In this document: in pieces, positions 9,479 through 19,398 of the stretch
Layout of the letters: each line of letters starts with the position of its first letter
Position numbering within the stretch: the stretch's first letter is position 1
Assembly (NCBI GenBank): GCA_963691705.1
Contig: OY829539.1
Span: forward strand, 44,401,656-44,465,655
Length of the DNA stretch: 64,000 nucleotides
Source: Viola odorata
Lineage: Eukaryota; Streptophyta; Magnoliopsida; Malpighiales; Violaceae
Direction: 5' to 3'
Notes under the pieces: generated by a model
What the model was told of the DNA's origin: nothing
What the model saw: only the letters and a program-made list of their open reading frames with translations
The model's database searches: none
Position numbers and translations under genes: made by a program

Positions 9479-10828
9479 TCACTGAGGTGGAGGAGGAGGA
9501 GGAAGTCGATCCAAAATGGCCTGTAACTTGGCGTCGATGCTGGCATCTCTTGCAGCCTGTCTTGCATCACTTTGACCAAGCCGAATACCAAGGTGTTGCA
9601 TAGATGTCTGAAGATCAGCAACATCAGAGGAGATGTCTAGCATTTGCTCCCTCAAAACAGTCATATCCACATAATCTTCATCTTCTTCATCATCACCATC
9701 ATCTTCATCAAATTCCTCTTCATCCAAATCAGCTTCATCATCCATAGGTGCACTTGTACCAGCTTGAGAAGACATATTCTCTGCAGGTGGCTGATCAACC
9801 CCATGACCACCCTCATCGGGAAGAACTCTAGCAACCTCATATTGTTTTCCCAAGGACTTACGATAGTTATACGCAAGCCTTCCCTTAACATCAATGCGAA
9901 GGTTCAACCGGGAAGTGATATGATTCAAATCAAACAATACACAATCATCGGTAAACTCATCACACCAAGGAATGTGTATGCCATGAGCTTCCAAAATGTC
10001 CATGACAAGATGAGGATAGGGAAGATGGACAGTGGTTCCCAAATGAGTGATGCGATCCTTAGCCATGTGATTTAGCACCAAATATCCTAGATTGAGTTTC
10101 TCTTTTCTCAACAAACAAGACAACACCCAAACTTCAATACCAGGAATAGTACTTAAATCACCCACCCTAGGAAGAATGACCCTAGACACTAGGCGGTAAA
10201 GCAAGAAACACAGTGGATCCAATGAAGTGATAGGGATAGGTTTTAGAGGGGGTTGACAAGGAGCAACAAGATTCCATTGTGCAGACGAATTAAATTCAAG
10301 ATTATGAACAGGTCCTCTAGATACAAATGAGCACAAACCCTCATTTGCCACACCCAGAATTCTACAAATCATCTCTAGATGAACACGAATGGTTTTGCCA
10401 AAAATGCGAGAGGTAATAACACAATGCTCAGGATTCCTAATGTTCTTAGAGCATTCTAAGTTCGCATAAAATGTTCTCACAAGCACAGGACTATAAAACC
10501 TAGTCAAACCAACAGCCTTAGTCCATCCTTGAGCATTCACAAGCTTAGGCAAATCACAAGGAATAAAATTCTTGAAATTAAAGACTTGTGGCCTAATCAT
10601 ACGAGCTGACTTAAGAGATTCATGAAAATTCTCACAGGCATCAGTATGAACAAAGAACTTGGCATCAAAATCAGCCGGAGGAAAATAGAAGTAAGGATTA
10701 CCCGCGGCCAAAGCTTTAAAATCGGGTTCCACGGTGGAAGAAGAAGCGGCATCACTTTTCCGACTCTTTGAAGACGGTTTCTTTGGTGTATTAGTCCTAG
10801 CACGCTTAGAAGAGGATCCTTTGGCCAT
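9479..10828 (-). CDS. Transposase_32 / putative plant transposon protein, intact 449-aa ORF
   Basis: This uninterrupted frame starts MAKGSSSKRARTNTPKK, a basic Ser/Lys-rich leader (residues 1-45). A globular domain of about 280 residues follows, with motifs such as NPYFYFPPADFDAKFF, ARMIRPQVF, NAQGWTKAVGLTRFYSPVLV and FYANLE. The C-terminus has an acidic run (EADLDEEEFDEDDGDDEEDED), a helical QMLDISSDVADLQTSM stretch and a terminal PPPPPPQ. This is the layout of the plant 'putative plant transposon protein' family found in non-autonomous and Tat/Athila-related retroelements. Its molecular role is unknown to me. It lies downstream of the Harbinger transposase on the same strand, with a palindrome array about 300 bp upstream of its start. 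The family call rests on motif style. Confidence 0.65.
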   Translation of the reverse strand: MAKGSSSKRARTNTPKKPSSKSRKSDAASSSTVEPDFKALAAGNPYFYFPPADFDAKFFVHTDACENFHESLKSARMIRPQVFNFKNFIPCDLPKLVNAQGWTKAVGLTRFYSPVLVRTFYANLECSKNIRNPEHCVITSRIFGKTIRVHLEMICRILGVANEGLCSFVSRGPVHNLEFNSSAQWNLVAPCQPPLKPIPITSLDPLCFLLYRLVSRVILPRVGDLSTIPGIEVWVLSCLLRKEKLNLGYLVLNHMAKDRITHLGTTVHLPYPHLVMDILEAHGIHIPWCDEFTDDCVLFDLNHITSRLNLRIDVKGRLAYNYRKSLGKQYEVARVLPDEGGHGVDQPPAENMSSQAGTSAPMDDEADLDEEEFDEDDGDDEEDEDYVDMTVLREQMLDISSDVADLQTSMQHLGIRLGQSDARQAARDASIDAKLQAILDRLPPPPPPQ

Positions 10829-11127
10829 ATTGAGTGGAGATAAAGAGGATTTTGGAGTGAAAAATGGATTCTGGGAGTTAGGGTTCCAAAATGGGGATTT
10901 TATGGGTTATGGAGATTGAGCGATTAATCCCTAAAATTGACACATGAGTTTTGTTTAGGATTGAATGAGGAGTGTTTAGCTAAATTTTGGCTGGATTTCA
11001 TCGTGATTTGAGCAAGAAATGGAAGAAGTCGAAATTTGGAGAAGGAGAGGGAAAATGGTCGGGCTAGAGGGGAGAGAAAAAGTCTGGAAAGTGAGGAAGA
11101 AGACGTGAACAGTAAATATATACCCTT
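10829..11127 (-). other. 5' leader region of the Transposase_32-type ORF
   Basis: This stretch lies between the ORF start and the palindrome array. It is purine-rich on the plus strand (GAAGGAGAGGGAAAATGG type), that is, pyrimidine-rich on the transcribed strand, as plant leaders often are. No other feature was seen. Confidence 0.3.
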
Positions 11128-11226
11128 CCTTAGCGTGATAACGGTAAAGCTAACCGTGATTACGGTAAGAAAAATCTGCTTAGCGTGATCACGCTAAGCC
11201 CTTAGCGCGAATCACGGTAGGCACTG
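11128..11226. repeat. Array of CGTGATCACG-type palindromes, left copy
   Basis: The stretch is built from half-sites of the form TTAGCGTGAT or ACGGTAAG joined into near-palindromes: TTAGCGTGATAACGGTAA, TAACCGTGATTACGGTAA and the exact palindrome CTTAGCGTGATCACGCTAAG. Read in reverse, its order of words (CAGTGC, TACCGTGA, TAAGGG, ACGCTAAGCA, TTTTTCT, ACGGTTAGCT, CACGCTAAGG) closely follows the array at 14349-14450. The two therefore form an inverted pair around the transposase gene. Function is unknown; hairpin-forming repeats or protein-binding sites are both possible. Confidence 0.8.
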
Positions 11227-11424
11227 CCTCCAAACGCCCAATTTCCTAATTTTGCTACCGAACCCGAATGTTGTGACGAAAAATACGAAAAATATTATCG
11301 AACACACATAACACAACATGATTCCCTTCATCAAAGTGAAGGACAAAAAGTTGAAGATGGTTTATTATAAGTAATTGAGACATATGAAATCAAACCCGTT
11401 ATCACATATTTAGGGCTACAATTA
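11227..11424. other. 3' region of the Harbinger transposase
   Basis: This short AT-rich non-coding stretch lies between the palindrome array and the transposase stop codon, on the downstream side of the gene. A poly(A) site would be expected here, but no single signal stands out. Confidence 0.3.
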
Positions 11425-13425
11425 CTAATTAAGCATTAAACTACTAGCTATTGAGTTACGAACTTCATTCATCGGCAAGAATTGACTATTGTTCCCTCCA
11501 CTTTGCGTACTTCCTGCACCCATATGCATTGGATCATGCGAAATACCCTCCAGATCCGCGAAGATATCTTCTGGTATAAAATATGGATTCTCATCCATAC
11601 TTTTGAAAGCAGGATCCTCTAACGATTTTCGTCGTATAAAATTGTGCAAAACCATAGAAGAGATTACAATTTTAACTTGCGTGGGGAATGGATACGATGG
11701 CATGTCACGTAGTATTTTCCATCTTCTCTTCCATATTCCAAATGCTCGTTCTATACAACTTCTTAATGAAGAATGAGCCCGATTGAAGATTTCTTTACGA
11801 CCACTGGGTGGTTGGCCTCGTTGAAACTCCGGCAAATGATACCTTGTACTCTTGTAAGGTTTCAGGTACCCAATAACATCAGGATAGCCAGCATCTACTA
11901 CATAATACTTACCTAATATCACGAAGAAGTTAAGGTTATTAATACAACAATAACTACTAGCTTAAATAAGTAAACGTTATAAAAATAACAATTTAACCTG
12001 AAGGTGGTTGAGGAAATTTCCATTCTGGATTGTTCACTACGGAATAGAAAATACGGGTATCATGGGTAGTGCCTTCCCATCCGGCGCAAGCGTAGATGAA
12101 TTGCATGTCAAAACTACATGCTGCCATAATATTTTGAGTCGGCATGCCTTTTCTGCCAATGTATCGAATTTGATCTTCTGCGTTGACACAAGCATGGACA
12201 TGTGTTCCGTCTATAGCTCCAATACAATCCTACCAGAAATTGGGACTCAATTTATTTAGATGCATAACATAAAAATAATTATAAACCTAAAATAAAACGA
12301 ATTACGAATAATGTGGCAAATACCTTGAAATGTGGCATATATCTTGGATCATAAAAAATTTCCTTCGGGACCGTATTGAAATCTCCTGGACGAATAATGT
12401 CCTCTGACAATGACCATAAAGCGTCTAAAACCTCATTAAATACTCTACTAGTAGTTTCAGTAGAGTGTTGAAAACGTTCGCATACGTGTCTGTTTGACGC
12501 ACCTAAGGCGATTGTATATAAAAACATACACACTTTCTCAAGAACGGACATTCTTCGCGACGACTGCAAATTGCAAGACTCTTGTAATGTGCGCACTAGT
12601 TCTAGTATTGTGTCCTTATCCATCCGGAACATGTTAATAGACCGTGAAACTCTACCAGATAATATCTCAGTCAACCAATTCATCCCCGTTTGGTACGAGG
12701 TCATACACGGTTCTTTATATATGTAAGTGTAGAAATACGTACTCAAGGTTGCAGTCGAAGCCGTTATTAAACTCCAAAACTCTTCGTCATCCTCCACGTG
12801 CAAATCATTACCTTCAACAGATTAAAGTTACGAATATTAAAATTAAAATCTATACGTATCAGATGTAGTATTTTAAAACACGTTAATAGAAACTTGATGC
12901 AAGCATCAATACAAAAGTAAATATTTTTTTGTTTTAATACGTGTATATGTGTCATTAATCGTTGTTTTCCTTACCCAAAATAAAAACAAAATTAAAATAA
13001 ATCCCTATTTTCTATCGTTAAAATCTGAAAAACAAAAGTAAATTTTTTCCCGTTAATTACATGTACATTGATAATGATTATTTTTAAATATTAGTTTAAT
13101 TTTATGAATTTTCTAAAACTTAATTATTATTATTAATTTTAAAAAATAACATAAATTATGCGTAGAGTCCACTATTCAAAAATCAAAATTGATTAAATTC
13201 CCAACAATACAAGTATAATCATCCCAACAATAAAAAAAAATTGGGTTGGTTGGTTGGCCAGGTAATATGCAAGGCAGTATGGCAATATGGCTTTTGAAAC
13301 ATAATTTTTATACGTGGGAGCAAATGGAGAAGGATGAGAAAGGCAAAATAACAATTACATGAAAGTAAAAGGAGAAGGATGAGATTACCTGTACTCTCCT
13401 CTTCACTTCCTGCGGAGCTTTCCAT
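11425..13425 (-). CDS. PIF/Harbinger DDE transposase, four exons, apparently intact
   Basis: Splicing exons 13425-13389, 12811-12324, 12229-11998 and 11912-11425 gives a continuous 414-residue frame. All three introns have GT-AG ends and phases match at every junction. Exon 1 begins MESSAGSEEEST and exon 2 continues with an acidic stretch and EFW. The catalytic core shows GAIDGTH (first Asp), YVVDAGYP (second Asp) and ERAFGIWKRRW (Glu), plus EGTTHDTRIF. The C-terminus MNEVRNSIASSLMLN has the amphipathic end usual in this family. Length and intron pattern are normal for plant Harbinger transposases. The Myb/SANT ORF1 that normally partners it is about 1.4 kb upstream but carries a stop. The transposase itself shows no lesion, so expression in trans cannot be excluded. 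Confidence 0.85.
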
Positions 13426-14348
13426 ATTTTTAGGTTGTAATGGGTGAAAGAGTTGACCCCATAAAAATTAAACTTGGTCTGTTGATAGTAATGACATAGG
13501 GTGGTAGTTTGAAAGAGGACATGGGTTATTTATGGTTGATGGAAGTAGGTAGTTTTAATAAGGGAAAAGGCACCCATGGGTTATAAATTAATTACATTGA
13601 GTTTATTTAATTAATTATATTTGTTTTCTGAGTTTCTAAATTAATTACATTTTTTAATAAATTTTTAAAATTATTTTCTGAATTTTTTAAATTAATTATA
13701 TTATTTTTCTGAATTCTTAAATTAATTACATTGTTTTTGTGAATTTATAAATTAATTATATCATTTTCTGAAATTTTAAATAAATTACATTGCTTTTTTA
13801 TAAATTAATTATATTTTTATCTCATTTTTTTAATTAATTATATATTTTCCTGAATTTTTTAAATTAATTATATTATTTTTCTGAATTCTTAAATTAATTA
13901 CATTGTTTTTGTGAATTTATAAATTAATTATATTATTTTCTGAAATTTTAAATTAATTACATTGCTTTTTATAAATTAATTATATTTTTATCTCATTTTT
14001 TTAATTAATTATATATTTTTCTAAATTTTTAAATTAATTACATTATTTTCTGAATTTTGTAAAATAATTATATTATTTTCTGAATTTTTAAGATTAATTA
14101 GATAGTAAAACTGATTTTTTAAAAATTAATTAGATAATAAAAGAGAAAAAGGAAAAAATAATTATATTAAAAATAGCTGCATTTTTTTACATTCATTTCA
14201 AGTGTACATTAGGGATTTAAACATGTAAGTATGATTCTAATTAACACTTGATTTATGTTCAATTATACCTCAAGAAAATGTGTCAAAGGTTTTACGCAAA
14301 AACGAGTTTTGAAATAATGTATATTGAAAAGAGACTGGAATTTTGAAC
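13426..14348. repeat. AT-rich tandem repeat with an AAATTAATTA core
   Basis: From about 13590 to 14110 the word AAATTAATTA(T/C)AT recurs every 25-50 bp. A larger unit of 172 bp is visible: GAATTCTTAAATTAATTACA occurs at 13711 and 13883, with the following sequence also repeated. The segment lies upstream of the transposase start and between the two Harbinger genes. No coding potential was seen. Confidence 0.65.
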
Positions 14349-14614
14349 CAGTGCTTACCATGAATCACGGTAAGGGATTACCGTGACAACGCTAACCATT
14401 TTTCTCTTAGCGTGAACACGGTAAGCTCTTACCGTGATCACGCTAAGGACCTTGACAATGGCCAAATCTTTCCAGTGGCTACCGTGAATCACGGTAAGGG
14501 ATTACCGTGACCACGCTAAACATTTTTCTCTTAACGTAAACACGGTAAGCTCTAACCGTGATCACGGTAAGGCTATAACTCTGAAGGAGCGTGTTCTTAC
14601 CGTGATCACGGTAA
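14349..14614. repeat. Palindrome array, right copy, itself tandemly duplicated
   Basis: Two copies with a 124-bp period (ACC(A/G)TGAATCACGGTAAGGG at 14357 and 14481) each contain four to five CACGGTAAG or CACGCTAA half-site pairs. The array ends with the perfect 18-bp palindrome TTACCGTGATCACGGTAA at 14597-14614. The first copy is the inverted counterpart of 11128-11226. The array lies 3' of ORF1 and upstream of the transposase. Confidence 0.8.
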
Positions 14615-14659
14615 GCACCAGACAAGCTCTAACAGCTATTGCACACCAATTTGTTTGTT

Positions 14660-14861
14660 GCTAAGTACTAATATTGTCATACAAACCCGCAATACAACAA
14701 ATATCTCAAAGCTAAGTACTAATATTGTCATACAATCCCCCAATACAACAAATATTTCAAAGCTAAGTACTAATATTATCATACAATCCCGCAATACCAC
14801 AAATATAACAAAGGTAAGTACTAATATTATCATTCAATCCCGCAAATACAAAGTTCACAAA
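14660..14861. repeat. 51-bp tandem repeat, four copies
   Basis: The unit CTAAGTACTAATATTGTCAT followed by a CAATCCCGCAATACAACAAATAT-like half starts at 14661, 14712, 14763 and 14814, an exact 51-bp spacing. Only a few substitutions separate the copies. It begins directly after the ORF1 stop codon and so lies in the presumed ORF1 3' untranslated region. Confidence 0.85.
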
Positions 14862-15907
14862 TTACATTGCCCCCGATCGAGTAAAATAATAGGTCAACCA
14901 GTTGATCTTGTGTGCCGGTGAATCAAGCTCGAAATAGACCTCCCTCTTCATTTTGTCTTCGACAAATTGAGTGGCCCACATGAAGATTTCTCCGTTGATG
15001 TCCAGCCCTGGTAGAGTTTTCATGTCTGCCACAACAGCTCTTAAGGTAGGCACATGAGGTTCAGTAACATTAGAGTTCACAGTTGAACTCCTAGAGGCTA
15101 CCGCACCGACCAACGTATCCAGGTGTCTAGCCAGCATTGCTTGGCCCCCTGTTTGCCTATTTTTTCTCTTCACTCGAAGGTTTGAATTGCCACACCCCCT
15201 ACTCTCCAGATTTCTCTTCTGATTATTTGGTAAGTCCGCTTGACAATTTCCAGACTCAAACAAATCATCCAGAGTTTGATCAAGGTGAATTCCTTCATCT
15301 GAATCACCACAACCTTCAACATCAGCTGCGGGCTCCTGTGGCGCAGGTTGCACATGGCAGCCGGGTGCCATAGCAAACTCGCCCGTAGCTATTATGCTGC
15401 TAAACATGACTTCTAGTTTCTGTTCGAGTTCTGGTTCAATTCCAGATATCCTCAAGTTTGCAAAACTCGGGTTAATCTAGACATTAAAAAGACATATCAG
15501 ACATCCCTCATTGCGAAGATCTAACAAAATATTATGAAAGTAGAGCAAACAAGTTTCGAAAGGCAAAAACTGACCTTTATCTTTTCTTCCCACCAAGCAT
15601 CATCTGCACCAACAGTCATTTTATGCGGATCCCATCCTAACCCCGTCTCAGTACGCATCAAGTCTTTCCACAATTTGTACTCCTTCTTTAGAGCATCCCA
15701 TTTGCTCTTAAGTTGTTTTTGCTCGTAACACAGTCCAGTTTTAGTCCGGAACTCACTCGAGATAAAGTCTCACCCCTGTTTGTTGAAATGCGTGTGTGGC
15801 CTAAACATTTTTTCAATGGCAACAATGCACACATCACAAAATGTGTGCACTGTACTCTTGTGCCAAATGGCCTTGGGTGGTCTACTACCAGTTCCTTGAG
15901 TAGTCAT
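14862..15907 (-). pseudogene. Harbinger ORF1, Myb/SANT-like DNA-binding protein, one stop
   Basis: Exons 15907-15575 and 15476-14862 join in phase across a GT-AG intron (315 codons plus stop). The N-terminal half is a Myb/SANT-like domain: IWHKSTVHTFCDVC, EFRTKTGLCYEQKQLKSKWD, TGLGWDPHKMTVGADDAWWE. The C-terminal half (INPSFANLR, then a Glu/Gly-rich linker, RVKRKNRQ and a helical end) is typical of the family annotated as L10-interacting Myb-like or Myb_DNA-bind_3. In Pong/PIF elements this protein binds the element ends and assists the transposase. A TGA at 15770-15772 stands where the conserved Trp of the first helix is expected (FNKQG, stop, DFISSEF), a single TGG-to-TGA change. The rest of the frame is open. 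Confidence 0.78.
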
Positions 15908-17130
15908 CTACAACAAAGACAATGCAACAAGAACAACTTTCAAAATGGAAAAAAAAACTTCTTTGAAACACCATAACAAGCAGAAAAATCCAGCCAAGAA
16001 CAGGTAGAAAAATCCAGCCAAAACACGCAGAAAAATTGGCAGCAAAATGTCCATACAGACAGCCAAAACAAGCAGAAAAATCCAGCCAAGAACAAGCATA
16101 AAAATGGCAGAAAAGCAAGCCTACAAATAGCTACAGAATTGCAGAAAAATCCAGGCAAGAATAGGCAGAAAAACAAGCATACAGACAACTACAAACTTGC
16201 ATGCTTTAGCAACGAAATTGACCAACAAACAACCTCAAATTAAGATCCAAAAACAGCCACTTTAAGCATACATTGACCAGCCATAATAATGAAGCACATA
16301 AAACTTCACAGCCAAACCACCCAAAAGTACTTTTTCTTAAAAATCAAGAACAGAAGGCCATTTTATTACTCTTCTTTCCTCACAAGCCCTAACTCATCAC
16401 TTTTATTCGACTTTTACACTGTAATGTATCAGCATATAACGTGAAACATGTAAGCTGAGAGCTGAAAGGAATAAACTACCATAAAATCAGTATCTTTAGG
16501 GATGTGGAATTTTGCATTTAGAACCACAAAAATCTTGAAAATATGAATTCCAATCAAGTACCTCCAACAAGCACACACCATACCATACATCAAATCCAAT
16601 ACACAAGGCACCACTTGGCCCAGCTGAAATTCTAACTCTTATGATGAACAGATTGACAACTCCCTACAGTATTGTAGTAAACTTCTGAAATATTGAAAGA
16701 ATCAGTAGATTCCCATGTCAAGATTCTATCAGAGATTGCCAAAACACAATTCAATGGTCTTACCAGAAACATGAAAGCAAAACCAGACACAAAACAGGAA
16801 GCAAATGCGTATATTCTCTGCTCAAACAAAAACCCAATGTACCTTAGCTGGGACAAATCCTTGAAATAACTACCACGGGCCGAAGAACGATGGACGATGA
16901 GAAAGATGCCGTGAATCGCGATGGAGAAGAAGGCCGGAGACGAGAGAGGAGTCGGACGGAGCCAATTGAGGAGAAGGAGAGGTGCTGTTGGAGGATTTCG
17001 TCCGGTCGGAGGAGAATGGCTGTGTTTGGGAGAAAACCCTAGAAAATGGTAGAAGAGAACGAGAATGAGGAGGATGTCATATTTTTTCAAAATTATATAC
17101 TTGGTACCATTGTAATTAAACAAGATTAGA
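15908..17130 (-). other. 5' leader region of ORF1, with a short repeated word
   Basis: Upstream of the ORF1 start, 15975-16180 repeats GCAGAAAAATCCAGCCAAGA-like words at least four times. From about 17060 to 16860 the minus strand is pyrimidine-rich and GC-richer, resembling a plant 5' leader. A leader intron is possible, but its ends cannot be fixed. The open frame at 17168-16632 has no domain and is not called. Confidence 0.35.
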
Positions 17131-17352
17131 AAGGGCATTTTTGTCCAAAAAATTGGACACCCCTCCATCCCGCAATCTCTATTTTTCCACTGGTCTAATT
17201 TGGGCCATTCCCAAATTGGAGAAAATGCTGGATTGGGACTCCAGCATTTCCGATTTCATTGTGGCAACTGGTGTTTACCAAACACTTTTTTTCAATTTCA
17301 GTTTGGGAATGCTGGTTTCGGTACCGAAACCAGAACCCCAAACACAGCCTAG

Positions 17353-18450
17353 AACAAGGTCAAGAGAAAACGAGATGACGTGGTCTCCTATTGCAAACCG
17401 CACGTGTTGGACGAACTCTCCTCCATGGGAAATTGGGAATGATCCCACGATGAACAAGAAAAGATTTGCAAGTATAAAAGCCAACAGAAAAGGTCGAGCT
17501 TGAAAAGAGGAAAGCCCACCCAAGCCTTTCTAGCAAAGACGTTGAGATTAGAATCACGAGGTCCCCGTGATAGGATATTTTTCCATGATATTTGTGGAGT
17601 AAGCTAGCAAGTAAACATTCGTATAATCTCCGAAAAAAATTGTCTACATCATGATGTACCCAAGTATTAGTAGTATAATCTCTGTCCCATCTAAAACAAT
17701 CCTCCCTCACCGCACTAGCCGGAACATGAATGAGATCAAACAAATTATCAAGGGGCTCACCATCGTAATAAAAAAAAGAACGGCATGACAACCACGCTCC
17801 ATTCCGCCAAGTCCCACAATCCATAACAAAGCTTTCCTATTCAAATTAATGCTGATCAATTGAGGAAACAATAAGGAAAAAGGTTGATCATGAGTTCAGG
17901 GGTCAAGCTGAAATCTGAAACTAACACAATTACCCATCATAGAGCGCAAATGACCCTGCACTAGGGAAGCAGAATATCATCGTGCCCAAAATAAGTCACT
18001 TTGATTCTCTATATTGGGCTTAGATTCCGGACATAGCACAAAAAAGATCTTGCGTTGAGAAAATTGCATACTCAATGCGCAAAATAAAGCTCATAACTCT
18101 GATTATTTTGCCTCATTTGCCACACCTATTTGACTAACAATGTTTAAGCCTCACACTTTCTTCGAGCATCTGACCACTAACAACGTCGTTTGGCCCACCC
18201 CAACGATAACCCTTAAAAACTTTCTCGACTTGATTTACTACCGAAGTGGGCATTAGAAGGTCGATCCAATAAATCAAAATAGTATTGAGGACCAATTTAA
18301 TCAAAGTAATTCTACCCATTGAGAGGAGGTGCCCTTTCCAAGAAGATAACCGAGAGCTAATGTGACGAAACAAAGGCTGCCAAGTCGATACGTGTTTGAA
18401 GCTTGCTCCAAGAGAGAAATTGAGAAATTGAGGTACTATATATCCCACAA
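17353..18450 (-). pseudogene. LINE (L1-type) reverse transcriptase C-terminal remnant
   Basis: The frame at 18448-18134 reads LGASFKHVSTWQPLF, RLSSWKGHLLSMGRITLIK and VLNTILIYW, the conserved block just after the polymerase core of plant L1-type LINEs. The downstream piece (17824-17360) reads like the later region of the same ORF2 (GTWRNGAWLSCRSFF, then FPWRRV). The 300 bp between them are full of stops. One Gly of the usual GGRITLIK is missing. The endonuclease and catalytic YADD part are absent. The Harbinger insertion abuts its 3' side. Confidence 0.65.
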
Positions 18451-19393
18451 AAATAAATTATATCTCAATTAGTCCAAGATAGAAAACAAGAAGGATAAGC
18501 TATCAACTAATTCATTGAGTAGGTAAAATCATGCTTCTAAGTCTTAATTCACAGCCACAACCGTCGAAAATTAACTGATGCGTCTTGGACTTATATTGTC
18601 TTGATAGATCTGATGAGTCAAAAATCACATTATAAAAAATATTATCTTAGTAGATCTGTGTTTTCTTTATCTATTTTGACATTATTATTCAAATTTTGTT
18701 AACTTCTACATCCTCTCAATCTCAAAGACCTAAGACACAAAAAACCACCTCCGAAATCTCAAAAGCCAACCTTCTCCGCCCACACCTTCAAGACACCAAA
18801 AGTCACCGAGGTAATAAATTTCCCATTCAACTAGCACCTTGCTAATTAAAGGGTTTATTAGGTTGGCTGATGATTGATTAGGGGAACTTCCAAACCTAGT
18901 ATCCTTGGTCGTCAATCGAGACTAAATCAAATTAACCTTTCACCCTAGCGGTACTTCGGGCTAGTTCGCGGTAGATCCATCAACGCTAGGTGTCTACTTC
19001 GACCCTCTTGGTCAACACCGTTACCAAGAGGAATAACTATTGTGATAATCTACTTAACCCTAGATTGGCCAGATTTAAATCAATCAGAAAATATAGTAAA
19101 ATTATTATAAGATTAGTTAAATGCAGATTTAGAGATTAATAAGATCAATTAGGTCTCATGAAAGCTCACACTGATGCTTTTAAATGCCTCTACTAAGAAT
19201 GATTTAATTAGCTACTCATACTCATGTTGAAAGCAAACAAAATATGTATTAAGATATTAAAAATCCTTTGTTTCCGAAGGAGCAAAGATGAAGTCGGGAA
19301 CAAAACCGAAAGCAAAGAGGGGAGCCAAGTTCTGGGTGGCGTCCCTTATCAAATAACGTAGGAGGAGTATATATAGTTTCATCCTCCTATAAA
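18451..19393. other. Non-coding repeat-derived DNA with a duplicated exon-like piece
   Basis: Positions 18694-18836 are a near copy of 22714-22857. On the minus strand this copy reads NGKFITSVTFGVLKVWAEKV followed by GF and a stop. The remaining stretch (18900-19390) has the mixed composition of an LTR fragment, with an imperfect TATATA run at 19369, but no boundary was found. No gene was called. Confidence 0.4.
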
Positions 19394-19398
19394 ATCTC

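Larger units (their letters stand above)
8059..17349 (-). mobile_element. Large PIF/Harbinger-type element with TAG target duplications
   Basis: The left end is GACTCTGTTTGGCGTTCC and the reversed right end is GGCTGTGTTTGGGGTTCT. Both are flanked by TAG (8056-8058 and 17350-17352). Similarity continues inwards: GTGTTTGGTAAA-AC occurs about 130 bp in from the left end and about 60 bp in from the right end, and further in each end has an AAAATG...C-rich stretch. The interior carries, all on the minus strand, a Myb/SANT-like ORF1 (15907-14862) and a DDE transposase (13425-11425), the two-gene order of Pong/PIF elements. The 3-bp duplication fits the superfamily, although TTA/TAA is the usual target. 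A Transposase_32-type ORF and GGGGGAG tracts (8660-8780) suggest another element nested inside. Pairing of these two ends is an inference from their similarity and the TAG repeats. Confidence 0.6.

Noticed and set aside
11128..11226. Possible CRISPR array or bacterial operator repeats
   Set aside because: Spacing is irregular, there are no unique equal-length spacers, and the context is clearly plant transposon DNA.
16632..17168. 178-codon minus-strand frame near the Harbinger right end
   Set aside because: No recognisable domain; position and composition suit an untranslated leader of ORF1.
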